From: Symsagittifera roscoffensis
Taxonomy: Eukaryota; Xenacoelomorpha; Acoela; Convolutidae
DNA length: 64,000 nt
NCBI RefSeq assembly: GCF_963678635.1
Contig: NC_087066.1
Span: 14,182,517-14,246,516 of the forward strand
Direction: 5' to 3'
Part shown: one piece after another, positions 1-10,447 of the stretch
Position numbering within the stretch: position 1 is the stretch's first letter
Layout of the letters: every line of letters starts with the position of its first letter
The notes under the pieces: model-generated
What the model was told of the DNA's origin: nothing
Database searches by the model: none
Seen by the model: only the letters and a program-made list of their open reading frames with translations
Program-made: the position numbers and the translations under genes

Positions 1-415
1 TCCAGGTCCCGAAAGGCCTTGTCGCATATCCATGACCGAGTCCAACCGCGCTGTACGGTTAGATCCCCTGCGTGATAGAAAAACTCGTCATTTACCCCGA
101 ATTCTATCTTTTTCCGGCTCCAAGCATCAGAAAATGTGAAGTCGAACGTGTGCATGGCCGCAACGTTCCAACTGATGAAGCGCGATTCCATCCCTCCACT
201 CCATTTCAGCATTCTCTCTTCCGCATCACGAGCCGCTCCGATGCGAGGAGCAATGGCAGGAGACGTGACTCCCAACAACATCATCCTTATCGGTGGGTAT
301 CGGACGCATTGGTCCGGCAGCGGCCTGGACCCGGAATACCACGCTTGCTGGTTCTCTTTGACGTGTGCATATGCTTCCGGCCAAAGTGGGACCCGCATCG
401 CCTCTCCTAAATCCT

Positions 416-1168
416 TCACCACTGGTCGGAGATTCCAAAGCTTTGGATTAAACTGGACATGGGAAAGGTCCTCGCGGCCCATTCGGCACTTGAAATTGTT
501 GTTGAAGTCAGCTCCTTCTGTTCCACCCAATTCAGCACGGAACAATCCACAAGCGCGACCAAGTTGACAAACAACACCGAATTCCTGTACGCCTTCAATT
601 GTACGTCCGGGAACACAAATGACACCACGGGTCCGTACACCACCGTGACGAACTCCCTTAGTCCATGGACTAGAGCCAGCGGGTCGATCCGCATCATCAC
701 GGCCAGATCTGTCAGCAAGGGCATGCCAGAATACTGCTTGAACTCACTCGCTCCCGTTGCCACCTTCTCTTCTCCTGTGATACTCCTATTCTGTTGCAGG
801 AGATATTGGAGCAAGAGTATCCTCCAATCCTTCATCTTCCTAAACGAGACGGTTTCCAACTGCGCTTTGAATTCACGACTCGCTCCTCGAAGTTGTTCGG
901 GGTAGCGTAATAGCACGAGCAAATCGCTCAGCCGACCATACGTCATGGCGATCAGGGTAAGGAGTCCATCCAATCTCAGGTCCGCTAACGCTTGGGTGAA
1001 GAGGTTCGCAGGTCCTTTCACAAAATGCTCCTGACCAAAAGTTACGTACAGTGCTAGTACCAGACCGATCGACAGTTTCCGGATGAATTTAACAAAGCTC
1101 GCGATCAGATTCCGGGAGGCCCTCGGATAACACGTTGACCGGAGGGATGGCGTCCATCCCACTCCCAT
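416..1168 (-). CDS. hypothetical protein, last ORF of the retroelement-associated cluster
   Basis: An open frame of about 250 codons with no recognised domain. A hydrophobic stretch near residues 30-45 (IGLVLALYVTFG) could be a membrane segment or a buried helix, and several leucine-rich helices follow. It reads in the same direction as the SGNH-like ORFs just upstream (ORF at 1190-2206, 21 bp away) and shares their relatively high GC content, so it probably belongs to the same mobile unit. The start is uncertain; the frame may be a broken downstream part of the 1190-2206 ORF. No function is assigned. Confidence 0.35.
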   Translation of the reverse strand: MGVGWTPSLRSTCYPRASRNLIASFVKFIRKLSIGLVLALYVTFGQEHFVKGPANLFTQALADLRLDGLLTLIAMTYGRLSDLLVLLRYPEQLRGASREFKAQLETVSFRKMKDWRILLLQYLLQQNRSITGEEKVATGASEFKQYSGMPLLTDLAVMMRIDPLALVHGLREFVTVVYGPVVSFVFPDVQLKAYRNSVLFVNLVALVDCSVLNWVEQKELTSTTISSAEWAARTFPMSSLIQSFGISDQW

Positions 1169-1189
1169 TCCACCCAGGATAGCGTCTGA

Positions 1190-2206
1190 TCACTCATATT
1201 GTGCCCTCGTGGCCAGAATATCAGCCTGGAATTTATCCAGCGACATCGTGTTCACATCTTGGATTAATTGTAACATCATGCCCCCGGCTAACTCCATCTC
1301 GTTAAACAAGTTTTTCAGGTAAGCGTGTATCTCTTTGATTACAGGCGGTGCATGCTCGAACGCGTCTTCTCCCAAGGTACACAATCTTGGTGACAAGTAC
1401 AACCATGAGTTGGTGTGTGGCTTGGTCCGCAAAGCCAATGCCATGAGATCCTCTTCCGCCGATGTCATATTTTTTCTGACCGTCCTCCCCTGCTCATTTT
1501 CCGCGTGATCCATCTGTCTGAACCAGAGGTCATTGACCACCTGTTGTACCAACAAGTGATCATCATCTACCCCTGGCCTCAACTTCAGTAACCTGGCGAA
1601 GTTGGACAGCTCCAACCCCAGGACTTCATCCAGCACCAACCGAGTTGTGCTGCAATCCTTGAATCCCTGAATCCCTGAGCGGGGTGGGTAGAAGTTGTTA
1701 GGATCCACCATCCTGTTCGGCGCAGTTATTATCACGCTGAATCGTCCCTCAGCTAGAGATGTGACCATAGTGTACACAAACTGGAGGGGTTCTGGCAATG
1801 TGGCGTACCCCAGTGATAAAACAAAGATGATCTTCACCACATTCCTGGTGAAGTGTCGCTGCACTGATGCCTCCACCTCGGTCATAGCTGAGAGCAACGT
1901 CATTTTAGCTTCTCCTATGATTTCATTGCTCGGGATTGATCCATCCGTCAGACGGGACAACAACCCTCTACTCTGCAAGTGGTCATTCGAGCCGGCAATT
2001 ACTATCACCTGCAGATCCATGCTAATCGTCCTCCGCACACTTATCGTCATGCCTGCTGATTGCCCCCAGTCTAACTTAGGCAGCGTCAAGAAGATCACAT
2101 CCGGCCAAAAGAGAGAACGGTGTGTGTAGAGAGAATCTGAACTGGCAATTATCAGATACTTAGCAGCCTTTATCCAAAGGATCATAGGCAGCAAACAGGC
2201 TGTCAC
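1190..2206 (-). CDS. SGNH-hydrolase-like ORF (second copy, degenerate motifs)
   Basis: An open frame of about 338 codons. Near its N-terminus a hydrophobic strand leads into ASSDSLY (about 2116-2161), placed like SGNH block I (GDS). About 60 residues later a strand leads into AGSNDHL (1982-1993 for GSND), placed like block III (GxND). A clear DxxH block V is not visible, so catalytic competence is doubtful. The C-terminal half is helical and unrecognised. It lies just downstream of a better preserved SGNH ORF on the same strand, suggesting either two related ORFs or a split ancestor. SGNH assignment rests on motif spacing only. Confidence 0.45.
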   Translation of the reverse strand: MTACLLPMILWIKAAKYLIIASSDSLYTHRSLFWPDVIFLTLPKLDWGQSAGMTISVRRTISMDLQVIVIAGSNDHLQSRGLLSRLTDGSIPSNEIIGEAKMTLLSAMTEVEASVQRHFTRNVVKIIFVLSLGYATLPEPLQFVYTMVTSLAEGRFSVIITAPNRMVDPNNFYPPRSGIQGFKDCSTTRLVLDEVLGLELSNFARLLKLRPGVDDDHLLVQQVVNDLWFRQMDHAENEQGRTVRKNMTSAEEDLMALALRTKPHTNSWLYLSPRLCTLGEDAFEHAPPVIKEIHAYLKNLFNEMELAGGMMLQLIQDVNTMSLDKFQADILATRAQYE

Positions 2207-2389
2207 CCACTGGTGCCTTCAGTCCCTCGTATCTCCTATCGTCTCCTTCCACCGCGATCGCTCGGGGATAGTCTCTCAAGTACTCACCAGGCGCCTGGCC
2301 GGGTGGCTTGGAGAACTGCCTATACAGCTTGTGGTGCTTGTTATTGGGCTTATTCTCTGCCAGAAATTTGCCCTTCCGAGCAGGTGGTG

Positions 2390-3493
2390 TCAATTCCCTG
2401 GCTCTCCGACGGACGTATTCAAGGTTCCAAAGGTATTGTCCTGAGGCAATCCATCAAGGTCCACGAGCCAGTCCACGCCCGGTATTCGATATAATCTCGT
2501 CACTGTGGGACCATTTCCACCGATCATCTTTCTAGCGTCCTCTCGACACGTCAATGTGCTCATGTTCAATCTCGCCGACATGTCCGTCTTATACTGTCCC
2601 CAACCGCTGGGGTCTGGACGGTTCCAAAGCAGCACGCTGCTTGTTTCAACTCCTTCCGCCCTCCTGAGGCAATCCATCAAGGTCCACGAACCTGAGCGTA
2701 ATTGCGGAGCTAACAGCCAGTCCACGCCCGGTATTCGATATAATCTCGTCACTGTGGGACCATTTCCACCGATCATCTTTCTAGCGTCCTCTCGACACGT
2801 CAATGTGCTCATGTTCAATCTCGCCGACATGTCCGTCTTATACTGTCCCCAACCGCTGGGGTCTGGACGGTTCCAAAGCAGCACGCTGCTTGTTTCAACT
2901 CCTTCCGCCTGCACGGCGCTCGTCGATTGGTTTGTTATCGAAGCAGGAGATGCTGTAGCAGGCGGGTTACTCGTCCTAGACACGGTCTGGGAGGTAGTCT
3001 GGTTCTGATCAACCGATCTCCCAAGTCGGCTCTCCAACGGTTGTCTTCTAGGGGGAGGAGCAGTCCCCAACCTCTCTCTCACATCTGAGCTTAGAGCAAC
3101 GGGAGCGGCTGCACCCGTCTCCATGGCCAGGGACCCCAGAAGATTGGCGAGTGATTCAGGCACGTTGCCCCTCACTCTGCCTCCTCCAGTCGAACTGGCT
3201 CGAGCCAGCGGGTTGGTCGTCCTCAATTCTTGCTCCACTTCCCTTAACTGCGTCTGGAACACGTTGTTTATCCAGCGTCTCCCTTGCTGGGTATTGAAAT
3301 GTATACCATCTCTAGAGAGCGCGAGATGATCAATCATGCGCAGCATGTTCTCAAAATTCATGAGTCGCAGCTCGCTGGGATTGCTTCTCATTAGACTGCG
3401 GGTCATCTCGTTCCACCGGGTCACATTGCCGTTCATAAAATCCGCCACCGGCGTGCCCACCTCCGGGTTCTGCGATATCGTGCACAACACCAC
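2390..3493 (-). CDS. C-terminal part of SGNH/GDSL-like hydrolase ORF
   Basis: An open frame of about 367 codons. Near residue 62 it carries DGIHFNTQQG (DGIH encoded at 3299-3310), the classical block V D-x-x-H that supplies the catalytic Asp/His in SGNH hydrolases. The upstream blocks lie in other frames immediately 5' on this strand (3494-3848), so the gene is broken by at least one frameshift. The tail is Ser/Thr/Pro-rich and contains a duplicated ~65-residue segment (RPDPSGWGQY... to PGVDWL), caused by a tandem DNA repeat at 2440-2908. The enzyme family is well supported by four motifs in order; substrate unknown. Confidence 0.6.
   Translation of the reverse strand: MVLCTISQNPEVGTPVADFMNGNVTRWNEMTRSLMRSNPSELRLMNFENMLRMIDHLALSRDGIHFNTQQGRRWINNVFQTQLREVEQELRTTNPLARASSTGGGRVRGNVPESLANLLGSLAMETGAAAPVALSSDVRERLGTAPPPRRQPLESRLGRSVDQNQTTSQTVSRTSNPPATASPASITNQSTSAVQAEGVETSSVLLWNRPDPSGWGQYKTDMSARLNMSTLTCREDARKMIGGNGPTVTRLYRIPGVDWLLAPQLRSGSWTLMDCLRRAEGVETSSVLLWNRPDPSGWGQYKTDMSARLNMSTLTCREDARKMIGGNGPTVTRLYRIPGVDWLVDLDGLPQDNTFGTLNTSVGEPGN
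2440..2908. repeat. imperfect tandem duplication, about 249-bp unit
   Basis: The segment from about 2663 to 2908 is repeated almost exactly at 2440-2661. Matching points near the right end are 249 bp apart (2611 vs 2860), those at the left end 223 bp apart (2440 vs 2663). The left copy therefore lacks about 26 bp present at 2691-2716. The 249-bp period keeps the reading frame but the 26-bp deletion shifts it, changing the C-terminus of the overlapping ORF. Confidence 0.9.
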
Positions 3494-3848
3494 GAGTCTG
3501 GGTCTGTATTTCTCCTTCAGTTTCTTCAGAAGGCAGACCAGTAGGGGCTCCCACTTGCCCTCTGGGGTTACAGGGGTCCTCGAACGTCATTGGTCCCGAG
3601 AATTATCACCAATGTGTCCTGGTGATCCTCGCCCTGGAACTCCACCATTTGATGACCTGAGCCACGGAACATCCTCCAAATGATAGAACAGTAGTCTGAC
3701 CATTGACAAAGATCTCGTTCAGATCCCTCACTGAACTATCTGCTATAACCAAATGACGACTCCCTGGTGGAATTGCTTGGTTACTTATGGCGGGATTCCA
3801 GCCCACGCCATTCAAACAAGCTCGAGGATGCTCCGCGGCTACTTGCAC
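3494..3848 (-). pseudogene. SGNH hydrolase blocks I-III, frameshifted
   Basis: Reading the minus strand gives RHLVIADSSVRDL (about 3722-3760), a block I nucleophile motif. It is followed by VLSFGGCSVAQVI with the block II glycine, then in a shifted frame TLVIILGTNDVRG (GTND at 3586-3597), the block III G-x-N-D oxyanion motif. Together with the DGIH motif downstream the order I-II-III-V is complete, which is strong evidence for an SGNH fold. Frame changes between blocks II and III and again before 3493 show the copy is inactive or the assembly has small indels. Confidence 0.6.
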
Positions 3849-3925
3849 GAACTGGTTGCGTACCGTTAGGTTCTTCCTGATGTCAGACTTCTGAATCGTT
3901 CCGCCATGCGGAGTCCCCGTTGATA

Positions 3926-4905
3926 CTATGGCTCGAGGTGTTCGCTCCGAGACACTTGAGGAACGATCAAGGTGTTGGGAAGGAACGACCCTACCCAGCG
4001 TCCGGCCTGTGGCCTGTTGATCTCATTCATCGTTGCTCTGGCCACCTGATTGAATGACTCTTGAAACTGGGGAGCCAGATAGGTGTCTGAAGGATCCGGT
4101 ATCGTATTTCTCGGGTTCGGAGCAGACTGTGATGTCTGCTGAGGAGCCTCGGGCTCTCTCGGTGCGCAAAGCTGCTGTGCCTTCGTCCTGGGACGTGTGT
4201 CCCTGTATGCCTCCGAGGAGTTCATCGTCGCCAGAACGTCCGGTGACACTTGGCTCAACCTCGCCATTTATAGCTCCTTCAGGTTTTTTTATCTCCTCTT
4301 CCTTGAAAGCCATTTGCAGATCTTCGAACTTCTTTTTCCATTCGTCTCTTTCTCGAGCCATTGCCCTGTATTCCCGCAGCTTGGCACACAGCTCGCTCTG
4401 ATCCTTATTCTTCTTCTCCAACGTCTCGATTGTCTCCGAGGTCTGGATCTCTATCTCGTTCATCCTCACCCTCTTCAGTGGAGGAGCAGCTGTTGGAGAA
4501 TCTACTGTGTGACGGGCCCGGCCCATCACGTAGTCTCTTTGCTCCGATGAGCGGCTGTACCGGTTGAACAGGTAGGGGCATCTCACCTAGCCGATGATCC
4601 CTCTGCTCGCCTAGTCCCGGCTCACGAGCCAAGTCGTGGCCAGACATTTCTCCTCGCCGCCATCTCATTAGTCGGTTTCGACGTCTCTCGGCGGTCCCGG
4701 ACTCACCGAAGGCCAGCTTCAGCACTACTTCTGTGGGGCAATTCCCTCGACCCCCTCGTCCTAACGCGATGAGGAGCCTGATCACAATCATCGCCAAACC
4801 CGGGTCTTCTTGTGCAAAGTCACAGTCAATCAACCGCTGATATATCTCATCCAGAGTCGCTCCTAGACTCGCTGAGAGGAATTCCATCGAAACATTCGTG
4901 TCACC
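3926..4905 (-). pseudogene. coiled-coil N-terminal region of the SGNH-like ORF, in several frames
   Basis: Overlapping frames (about 4405-4905, 4023-4586 and 3926-4267) together encode three parts: a basic/helical start, a charged heptad-like stretch (about 4300-4440, rich in K/E/R/L) predicted to be a coiled coil, and a Pro/Ser-rich linker leading toward the SGNH motifs. The relay across frames suggests frameshift mutations in one ancestral ORF. No catalytic motif is seen here. A Gag-like assembly role is possible but unsupported. Confidence 0.35.
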
Positions 4906-4983
4906 CGTCTTTCTGTAGTTTATCTTTCTTCGTCGTGTTCCTTTTGATTTGTTAAATTCAATAACCAAAACTGGATCAATCAA

Positions 4984-6137
4984 GATCTAAAAAGCAAGTC
5001 ACGACTTAAAACCATCATTTCATGCCGTCCCATTTCCAGGGTAAAACATCAATCACATCTTTTTAAAAACGATCCATTGAAATTTTCTCTTCGTTGCTGA
5101 TTTAAAATTTCGCACCAAGGTGGATTGTCCACCTTCAAACTTATCAAAGTAACACAAATGAGCGCTGTCACCTTCACTACCTGGAGTGTTCCAGGTCTTT
5201 TATGACACAAACATCACATAAAACATAGCCTAACAAAAACACAACACAAGCATTACACATTCACACTATTAAATAAAACCATAATCCCTAGTAGCTAGCC
5301 TAAAACTTAATCCTAATGCCTATACATTGAACTTAATAAAAATCACTTATCGTCGAATGGAACTCTAGCATATGCTCAGATAGTGCTTTTTATGTAAGTA
5401 AACCTCTATGTCAGTTTCTGAAAATATCACGTGTACAAGGGCATAGCTTTCCTCTCGGATGTAGCTTTCCCCTATTGGGATCATAGACTGGTCACGAGAA
5501 AGAGGTCACTCCTCTCTCAACCAGAAAATCGCTAAGTCGAGTCAAGGCCAATACCAAGCTCTCTGGATTTACGTGTTGCTTATCAGTGGCCTTAGTAAAC
5601 AGGAAACACAAATATTTCCCTGGTATTTGTGATGCAACAGGGGCCAGCGCTATCATCCCTCTAACACCAGGCCTCTGTTTCCATAAAAACTCGATATTCT
5701 TATACTCTCTTTTAAAGTCAGCCGCTAGTGCTGTTTTGAAGCTTACATCCGCGGTTATCGCTATAGAGCATGTACGTTCCGTGAGTATGAAATCGCTGTC
5801 CGTTATGACGATATTGTTTGAATAATGGTTCGGTAGGTCAAAATAAGATTCAAAAATTTGTCCAAAAGGTGGTTTTTTAGCGTTCTCACCTTCCGTTTCC
5901 AGCTCTCCCGTTTCCCTTGCCGATTGTAATTTTTAATTATCAGGTTTTCGGTGTGGGTGAGTCCTACCCCCACTCCCCGGACAAAAATATCCATCGACGT
6001 CCCCGTCGATCACCCAAAGTCGAGCAGATCGAGGTTTGCTTGCGGAATGCGTAGAGGGCCATCTGGAGCGTCCCAGTTGGACTCGGTATTGTCATGGCTG
6101 ACGTATTTGATGCCGTTTTTATCGACGTCCTGAATCG
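4984..6137. other. non-coding spacer between integrase tail and SGNH-like ORFs
   Basis: No convincing coding frame. The sequence is more AT-rich than its flanks, with a short ORF of no recognisable content at 5803-5994. A short inverted repeat, ATCGACG-TCCC-CGTCGAT, occurs at about 5992-6010, next to a CTCCCCGGACAA motif that also forms the 42-bp repeats at 8433-8570. A 3' LTR or internal promoter could lie here, but no direct repeat with the 14-17 kb side was found by eye. Confidence 0.4.
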
Positions 6138-7007
6138 TCAAGATTGTATCTTTAGGATCTGCCGGCAGATCATGGAGCCATTCGAGCACTCGCAAGTTCG
6201 CGTTAGCTCTTGCTCATGAGTCTGCTCCGCCTCTAGTTCGAACTCTACTTCTGGTTCGGAGCGATTTTCGATCCAATCCTGATCCATGTCATTCACCAAG
6301 TCGATCTCTTTTGGCACCGCTACTTCATCCAGTCCCACCAGCGACTCCATCATATCGCTTAAAACTATCCTGTCTATGACGAAATCCTCGCCATACGGGT
6401 TGTACTTCTTCTTGTTCCTTCCTTTCTTGCTCTGGCGTATTTCCATGGCGAGAGGAAAGTCAGGTTGTACTCCATTTTCAATTTCAGTTTGTTCTGGGCA
6501 GTCCCATTCCTCTTCGGTATAAGGTAGAGTTTCGTCGTCCACCTCCACTCGCTCGGTCAACTGCAGGTCCAGTGGCAGATCGCAATTATCTACCACCTCA
6601 TTCCCGTCGTTTTTGTCGCGCGTACCTCTTTCATTCACTTCACAAGCAGGATCCACTATCAAATAGTTTCCCTCTTGCATGTCCGCTGGGATGCACCAAT
6701 CCTCTGATGAGGCATTGTACTGTTTGATGTTCTCGTAATGAGCTGCTCTTCCGGTGCTCAGTCGATAAAAACGACCTCCTTGGTGCACTTCTGTTATCTG
6801 AAATGGGCCGCGCCAATTTTTCAATAATTTTTTGGTTCCTTTTGGTGGAACTATTTTCAGGAACACCCAGACGTAATCGCCGACTGAGTAGGCTTTTGCA
6901 TCTGCAGTCCTTTTATCACATCTCCTTTTTTGTCTAATTTGCGCCTGTTGCGTGATCCTCCTGTATAAGTCATTGAGGTCCTGCTGCCTTCTGATAACAT
7001 CACGCAT
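6138..7007 (-). CDS. integrase C-terminal region with GPY/F-like module plus acidic tail
   Basis: About 289 codons. Residues 1-110 resemble the integrase C-terminus of Gypsy elements: RQQ..., then a basic KRRCDKRTADAKAYSVGDYVW stretch (VGDYVWV module), then NWRGPFQITEV, the GPY/F signature involved in DNA binding and multimerisation. From about residue 120 the protein is acidic (many D/E) with no chromodomain aromatic cage visible. It continues the integrase pieces at 7224-7940 in another frame. Start codon choice is arbitrary because the upstream frame is broken. Confidence 0.7.
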   Translation of the reverse strand: MRDVIRRQQDLNDLYRRITQQAQIRQKRRCDKRTADAKAYSVGDYVWVFLKIVPPKGTKKLLKNWRGPFQITEVHQGGRFYRLSTGRAAHYENIKQYNASSEDWCIPADMQEGNYLIVDPACEVNERGTRDKNDGNEVVDNCDLPLDLQLTERVEVDDETLPYTEEEWDCPEQTEIENGVQPDFPLAMEIRQSKKGRNKKKYNPYGEDFVIDRIVLSDMMESLVGLDEVAVPKEIDLVNDMDQDWIENRSEPEVEFELEAEQTHEQELTRTCECSNGSMICRQILKIQS

Positions 7008-7223
7008 GTCCGTTGTGTTGCTGTTTTCTTCCCTTCATACTCAGGGTAGAAGAACGTTAACGGAAGAGCTTTTTCGTGACCAGTTAGGATCATATGCGGA
7101 GCGGACATATTCCCGTGGTGGAATGCTCTGTGCTGTTGTAAGCGCCCATCACTTACGGCAAGTGTCTATCCCAGTCATGTAGCGTGAGCAATAGACTCTC
7201 AACATGGATACCAGCGTGCGATT

Positions 7224-7940
7224 TTGCCTTTCAACTTGGCCATTCGTTTGTGGGTGATAAGTGGTCGAGTGGGCCTGTGCCACCTGCTACCTCTTCATCA
7301 ACTCCTTCGTGAGATCACCCAATTTGCCATTGTCCGATTGGAATGCCATGGGGCAGCCGTGCCTCGCTATCCACACATTTATCAAGTGATCTCATATTTC
7401 TTCCGCTGATGCTGTCATGCAGGGGACTGCCTCTGCATATTTCGAGAATTGATCGATCATTACCAGCACCTGATTGTAGCCCGTGGCTGTCATGCATATC
7501 TTTTGATGATCAATTTGCACTACTTCGTTGAATCCCGATGACTCTATTGACTGCAGAGGGAACCATAGTTTCCTGGGGTCCTTCACCTGTTGACACGACA
7601 AGCATGCAGAGATCCACTTTTCACAAGCCTTCTTCAAACCAGGTCATTCGAATCGTTTCTGTATCCTGTTAAACACTTTGTCCACGCCTTGATGGCCCAT
7701 CTGATTATGTGAACGAAAGTTCAATTCGGTCTGGTATAATTGTGATAACACTATTGAATTATACTTGTAAAGGACCTTGTCCTCTTCCTTGCGTTTACAG
7801 GCTACGATTCCGTCTTTGTTCAGGTACAACAAATATTTTCTCTTCAGATAGAACTGCTTCAAGATCTTATGGCTGTCTTCTTCTAAATCTTCTTTGACAG
7901 GTGCTCCATTCTCGATCCATCTCTTCAGATTGCTCGTCAT
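7224..7940 (-). pseudogene. integrase zinc-binding and catalytic core, frameshifted
   Basis: The minus strand encodes SHNQMGHQGVDKVFNRI and then, in a new frame, KWISACLSCQQVKDP, together matching the HHCC zinc-binding module. Next come VVQIDHQ and VLVMIDQFSKYAEAVP (first catalytic Asp), then in shifted frames FQSDNGK (second Asp, about 7330) and HPQTNGQVERQNRTL (Glu, about 7215-7255). All DDE residues are present but are spread over at least three frames, so the protein is broken. Confidence 0.75.
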
Positions 7941-7979
7941 TCTATCATTTCGTTGAGCCCTTAGGAGATCCGACGGCCG

Positions 7980-9156
7980 TTATCTGGCTTTCAGATACGT
8001 CTTTACCACGTTTAACTGCCCGCTCAATATCTCCGAAGCATGAGCATCTTCCATCAGTTTGACGCACCACATCTTCTTCAAAGGTGTTGCTTCCTGCATA
8101 GATGGCTCCAGATTGGTACGGACGACCGTGCCATGTGGCAGTAAATTGGTTGGGCGTTTCGACACCGCTATCAGTTCAAGCTCATCTGCGGCATTATCCT
8201 TCACAGTGCCCTCCTCATCGGAGGTATACCTGTCTCTGTCCGGGTTCTGGTGCATTTACCGGTCCAGCCAGCGCTGTTTCCATTCCACCAACCAGGAATG
8301 AATAGCAAACTCCGAAACATCAGAATTGGAAGTGGTCTCAGATGTGTTCTCCCGGGACTGGGGCCTCGAGTCGTCACTCGAGCCGATGGATTCCACCTCG
8401 TTATTTTCCAATCTGTCTGTGATGTTTCTCGACTCCCCGGACAAAACTCTGTCCCTTGGTAGCTTTAAACCCGGCTCCCCGGACAACATTCTGTCCTTTG
8501 GTTGTCCCAACCTTGTCTCCCCGGACAAGTCGTCCTGTACGGGTTCGAAAGTGCCTGACTCCCCGGACCTTGTCTCGTCCCCGGATGAACAATCCAGGCT
8601 CGGTTCGTACTCTTCTCTTGCATCCGTAAACTGTACTTTTCTCGTGAAGCTGGATTTCGACTTGATCCTGACTTCTTCAGTGGCTTGGACCTGGGTCGAT
8701 GTCCCACGTTCTGTAAACGAAGTCCTCAACAAGACATCCTTCGGCATTGAGTTAACCAGCTGGTTCACTATCGACCGGCAATCCCGTTCAACATCGCGAC
8801 TGCGATTGGTCACTTGCCTCTTCTCCGTTCTCTCACTGACGGTCAACCGTTGGATGGTTTCCATCCATTCACGGTCAAGCCTGTCCATTTCTCTATCCAG
8901 CAAGTCACGGAGCTTCCCCATGACGTCCGGCGCCACGTTCATCGTCCTATTTAGCAGTGCTATGCTGTTTATACCCAGCCTGGTAAGTTCTTGCTGCACC
9001 AGATTGAATCAGACTAGCAGATCCAATGGGACCGGATCACCCCTGGCCAATAACCTTTATTTCAGCGGCCGTCTCTAGCGGAAGTTCAGGTTTTCCTGGT
9101 ATGGGGTGTCCTGACTTGTCCAGCCACATGGTGAGTGGTAGTTTATCGTAGGTTTC
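7980..9156 (-). CDS. extra linker ORFs between RNase H and integrase
   Basis: Two open frames (8256-8999, about 247 codons, and 7980-8255, about 91 codons) lie where Gypsy polyproteins normally have a short connection. The first starts with a helical, charged segment (GINSIALLNRTMNV...). It then becomes Ser/Gly/Glu-rich with a 14-residue repeat (..DRxLSGE.. type). The second is unremarkable. Whether this is a captured domain, a second small ORF or a spacer is unknown. No homology is recognised. Confidence 0.5.
8433..8574. repeat. 42-bp tandem repeat (14-codon unit) in the pol linker
   Basis: Units begin with CTCCCCGGAC at 8433, 8475, 8517 and 8559; the first three are exactly 42 bp apart. 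On the minus strand they encode repeated (R/L)xLSGE motifs, so repeat length preserves the frame. The fourth unit is partial. Confidence 0.9.
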
Positions 9157-10447
9157 CTAATCTAGAAATGAAAATCCGTCTTTGATTTCTGCCTGATTGG
9201 CCTGCTTCTCTTCTAGGCGCTCATAAAATTCTGTCTTTTTACTGAGGATATCAGCATTCTGGTGCTTGTCACGGGTACGGTGCTCTATGATCATGTGGTA
9301 TCCATCCAGGCGCACGATCCAACGACCAATATAACTTTGGTCCATCGAATAGGTTTTCAGCCAGGCAAGGGCACGATTATCCACACGCAACTTGAAGGGA
9401 GCAATCCCCAAGTAGGCCCTGTATTTTTCCAAGAAAAAGTGATCACCGCGAACAGTTCCGCTTTTCGTGCGCCGTACTTCATCTCAGTATCGCTCAGGAC
9501 CTTACTTCCATAGGCTATTGGACGGAGAACCGTTCTCCCGTTCCACTCTTGCTCCTGGTGAAGTCTGCCTGGCATCGCAACTACTGATGCATCTGTGTCT
9601 TACACAAACATCCCCTTCTCTGTTGGCGTGCCGAGGACCGGTGCCTCGCAAAGTTCACGTTTAATGTTTTCAAATGAAACTTGTGCCTCATCAGTCCAAC
9701 TGAATTTTTTGCCCTTATTTCTCATCAACTGCTGCATGGGGTATATCTTATCGGCGTATCCCCTGACGAACTCCCGATAATAGTTAGCAAACCCCAAAAA
9801 GCTCATCAGCTGTGTATCTGTCTTAAGTGCCTTCCAGGTCAAGACCGCTTCGACCGCTTTGGGATCCGGTCTCACTCCATGCTTATCCACCAGGCGGCCC
9901 AAATATTTTATGGGGTCTCTGAGGATTTCATATTTGAAGGCTTACACTTCACGCCCGCCTGCTTCATGCCAGTAAACACCTCATCCAACCTCTCTATGTG
10001 ATCCTCTAGGGTTGGCGTTGCAATCACGACATCATCAATATAACACATGATGAGGTTCCAGTATTTATTTATTACATTCGTGAGTGCCTGGGCCATCAGT
10101 TGCTGGAATGTGGCCGTCGCGTTGCACAATCCGAATGGCATCCTCTTCCACTGGAACAATCCCATCTCGCACGCGAAGCCCGTTTTCTCACGATCGTGCT
10201 TTCTGAGTGGCACTTGCCAGAACGCAGAGCCCAAATATAACGTCGTGAAGAACTTCGCGTCCCCCAGCTTAGAAAGGCTCTCGTCGATGCGGGGAATCGA
10301 GTATGCGTCCTTTATCGTCACTGCGTTCAAGTAACGGAAATCACAACAAAACCTGAGTTGCCCCCTTTTTTCTTGGCCATTACCACGCCACAAGCCCACG
10401 GCTCGATCATGTCGTACTCCATTAACATCTTGATTTCTTTCCTGCAC
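9157..10447 (-). pseudogene. reverse transcriptase and RNase H of the Gypsy element, in several frames
   Basis: ORF 9908-10447 encodes the RT core: LRFCCDFRYLNAVTIKD, then FFTTLYLGSAFWQVPL, then MPFGLCNATATFQ and CYIDDVVIAT, where YIDD is the catalytic box. The usual Gypsy DL-xSGYHQ position reads LYLGSAFWQ, so the first catalytic Asp is replaced by Tyr. ORF 9600-9902 gives the RT connection (GFANYYREFVRGYA, WTDEAQ). ORFs 9357-9575 and 9157-9432 give RNase H (LRPIAYGSKVLSDTE, then VDNRALAWL). Frame breaks between the parts and the altered catalytic residue mark a dead copy. Confidence 0.85.

Noticed and set aside
8433-8574. CRISPR-like repeat array
   Set aside because: Units are contiguous 42-bp coding repeats without unique spacers, inside a retroelement ORF.
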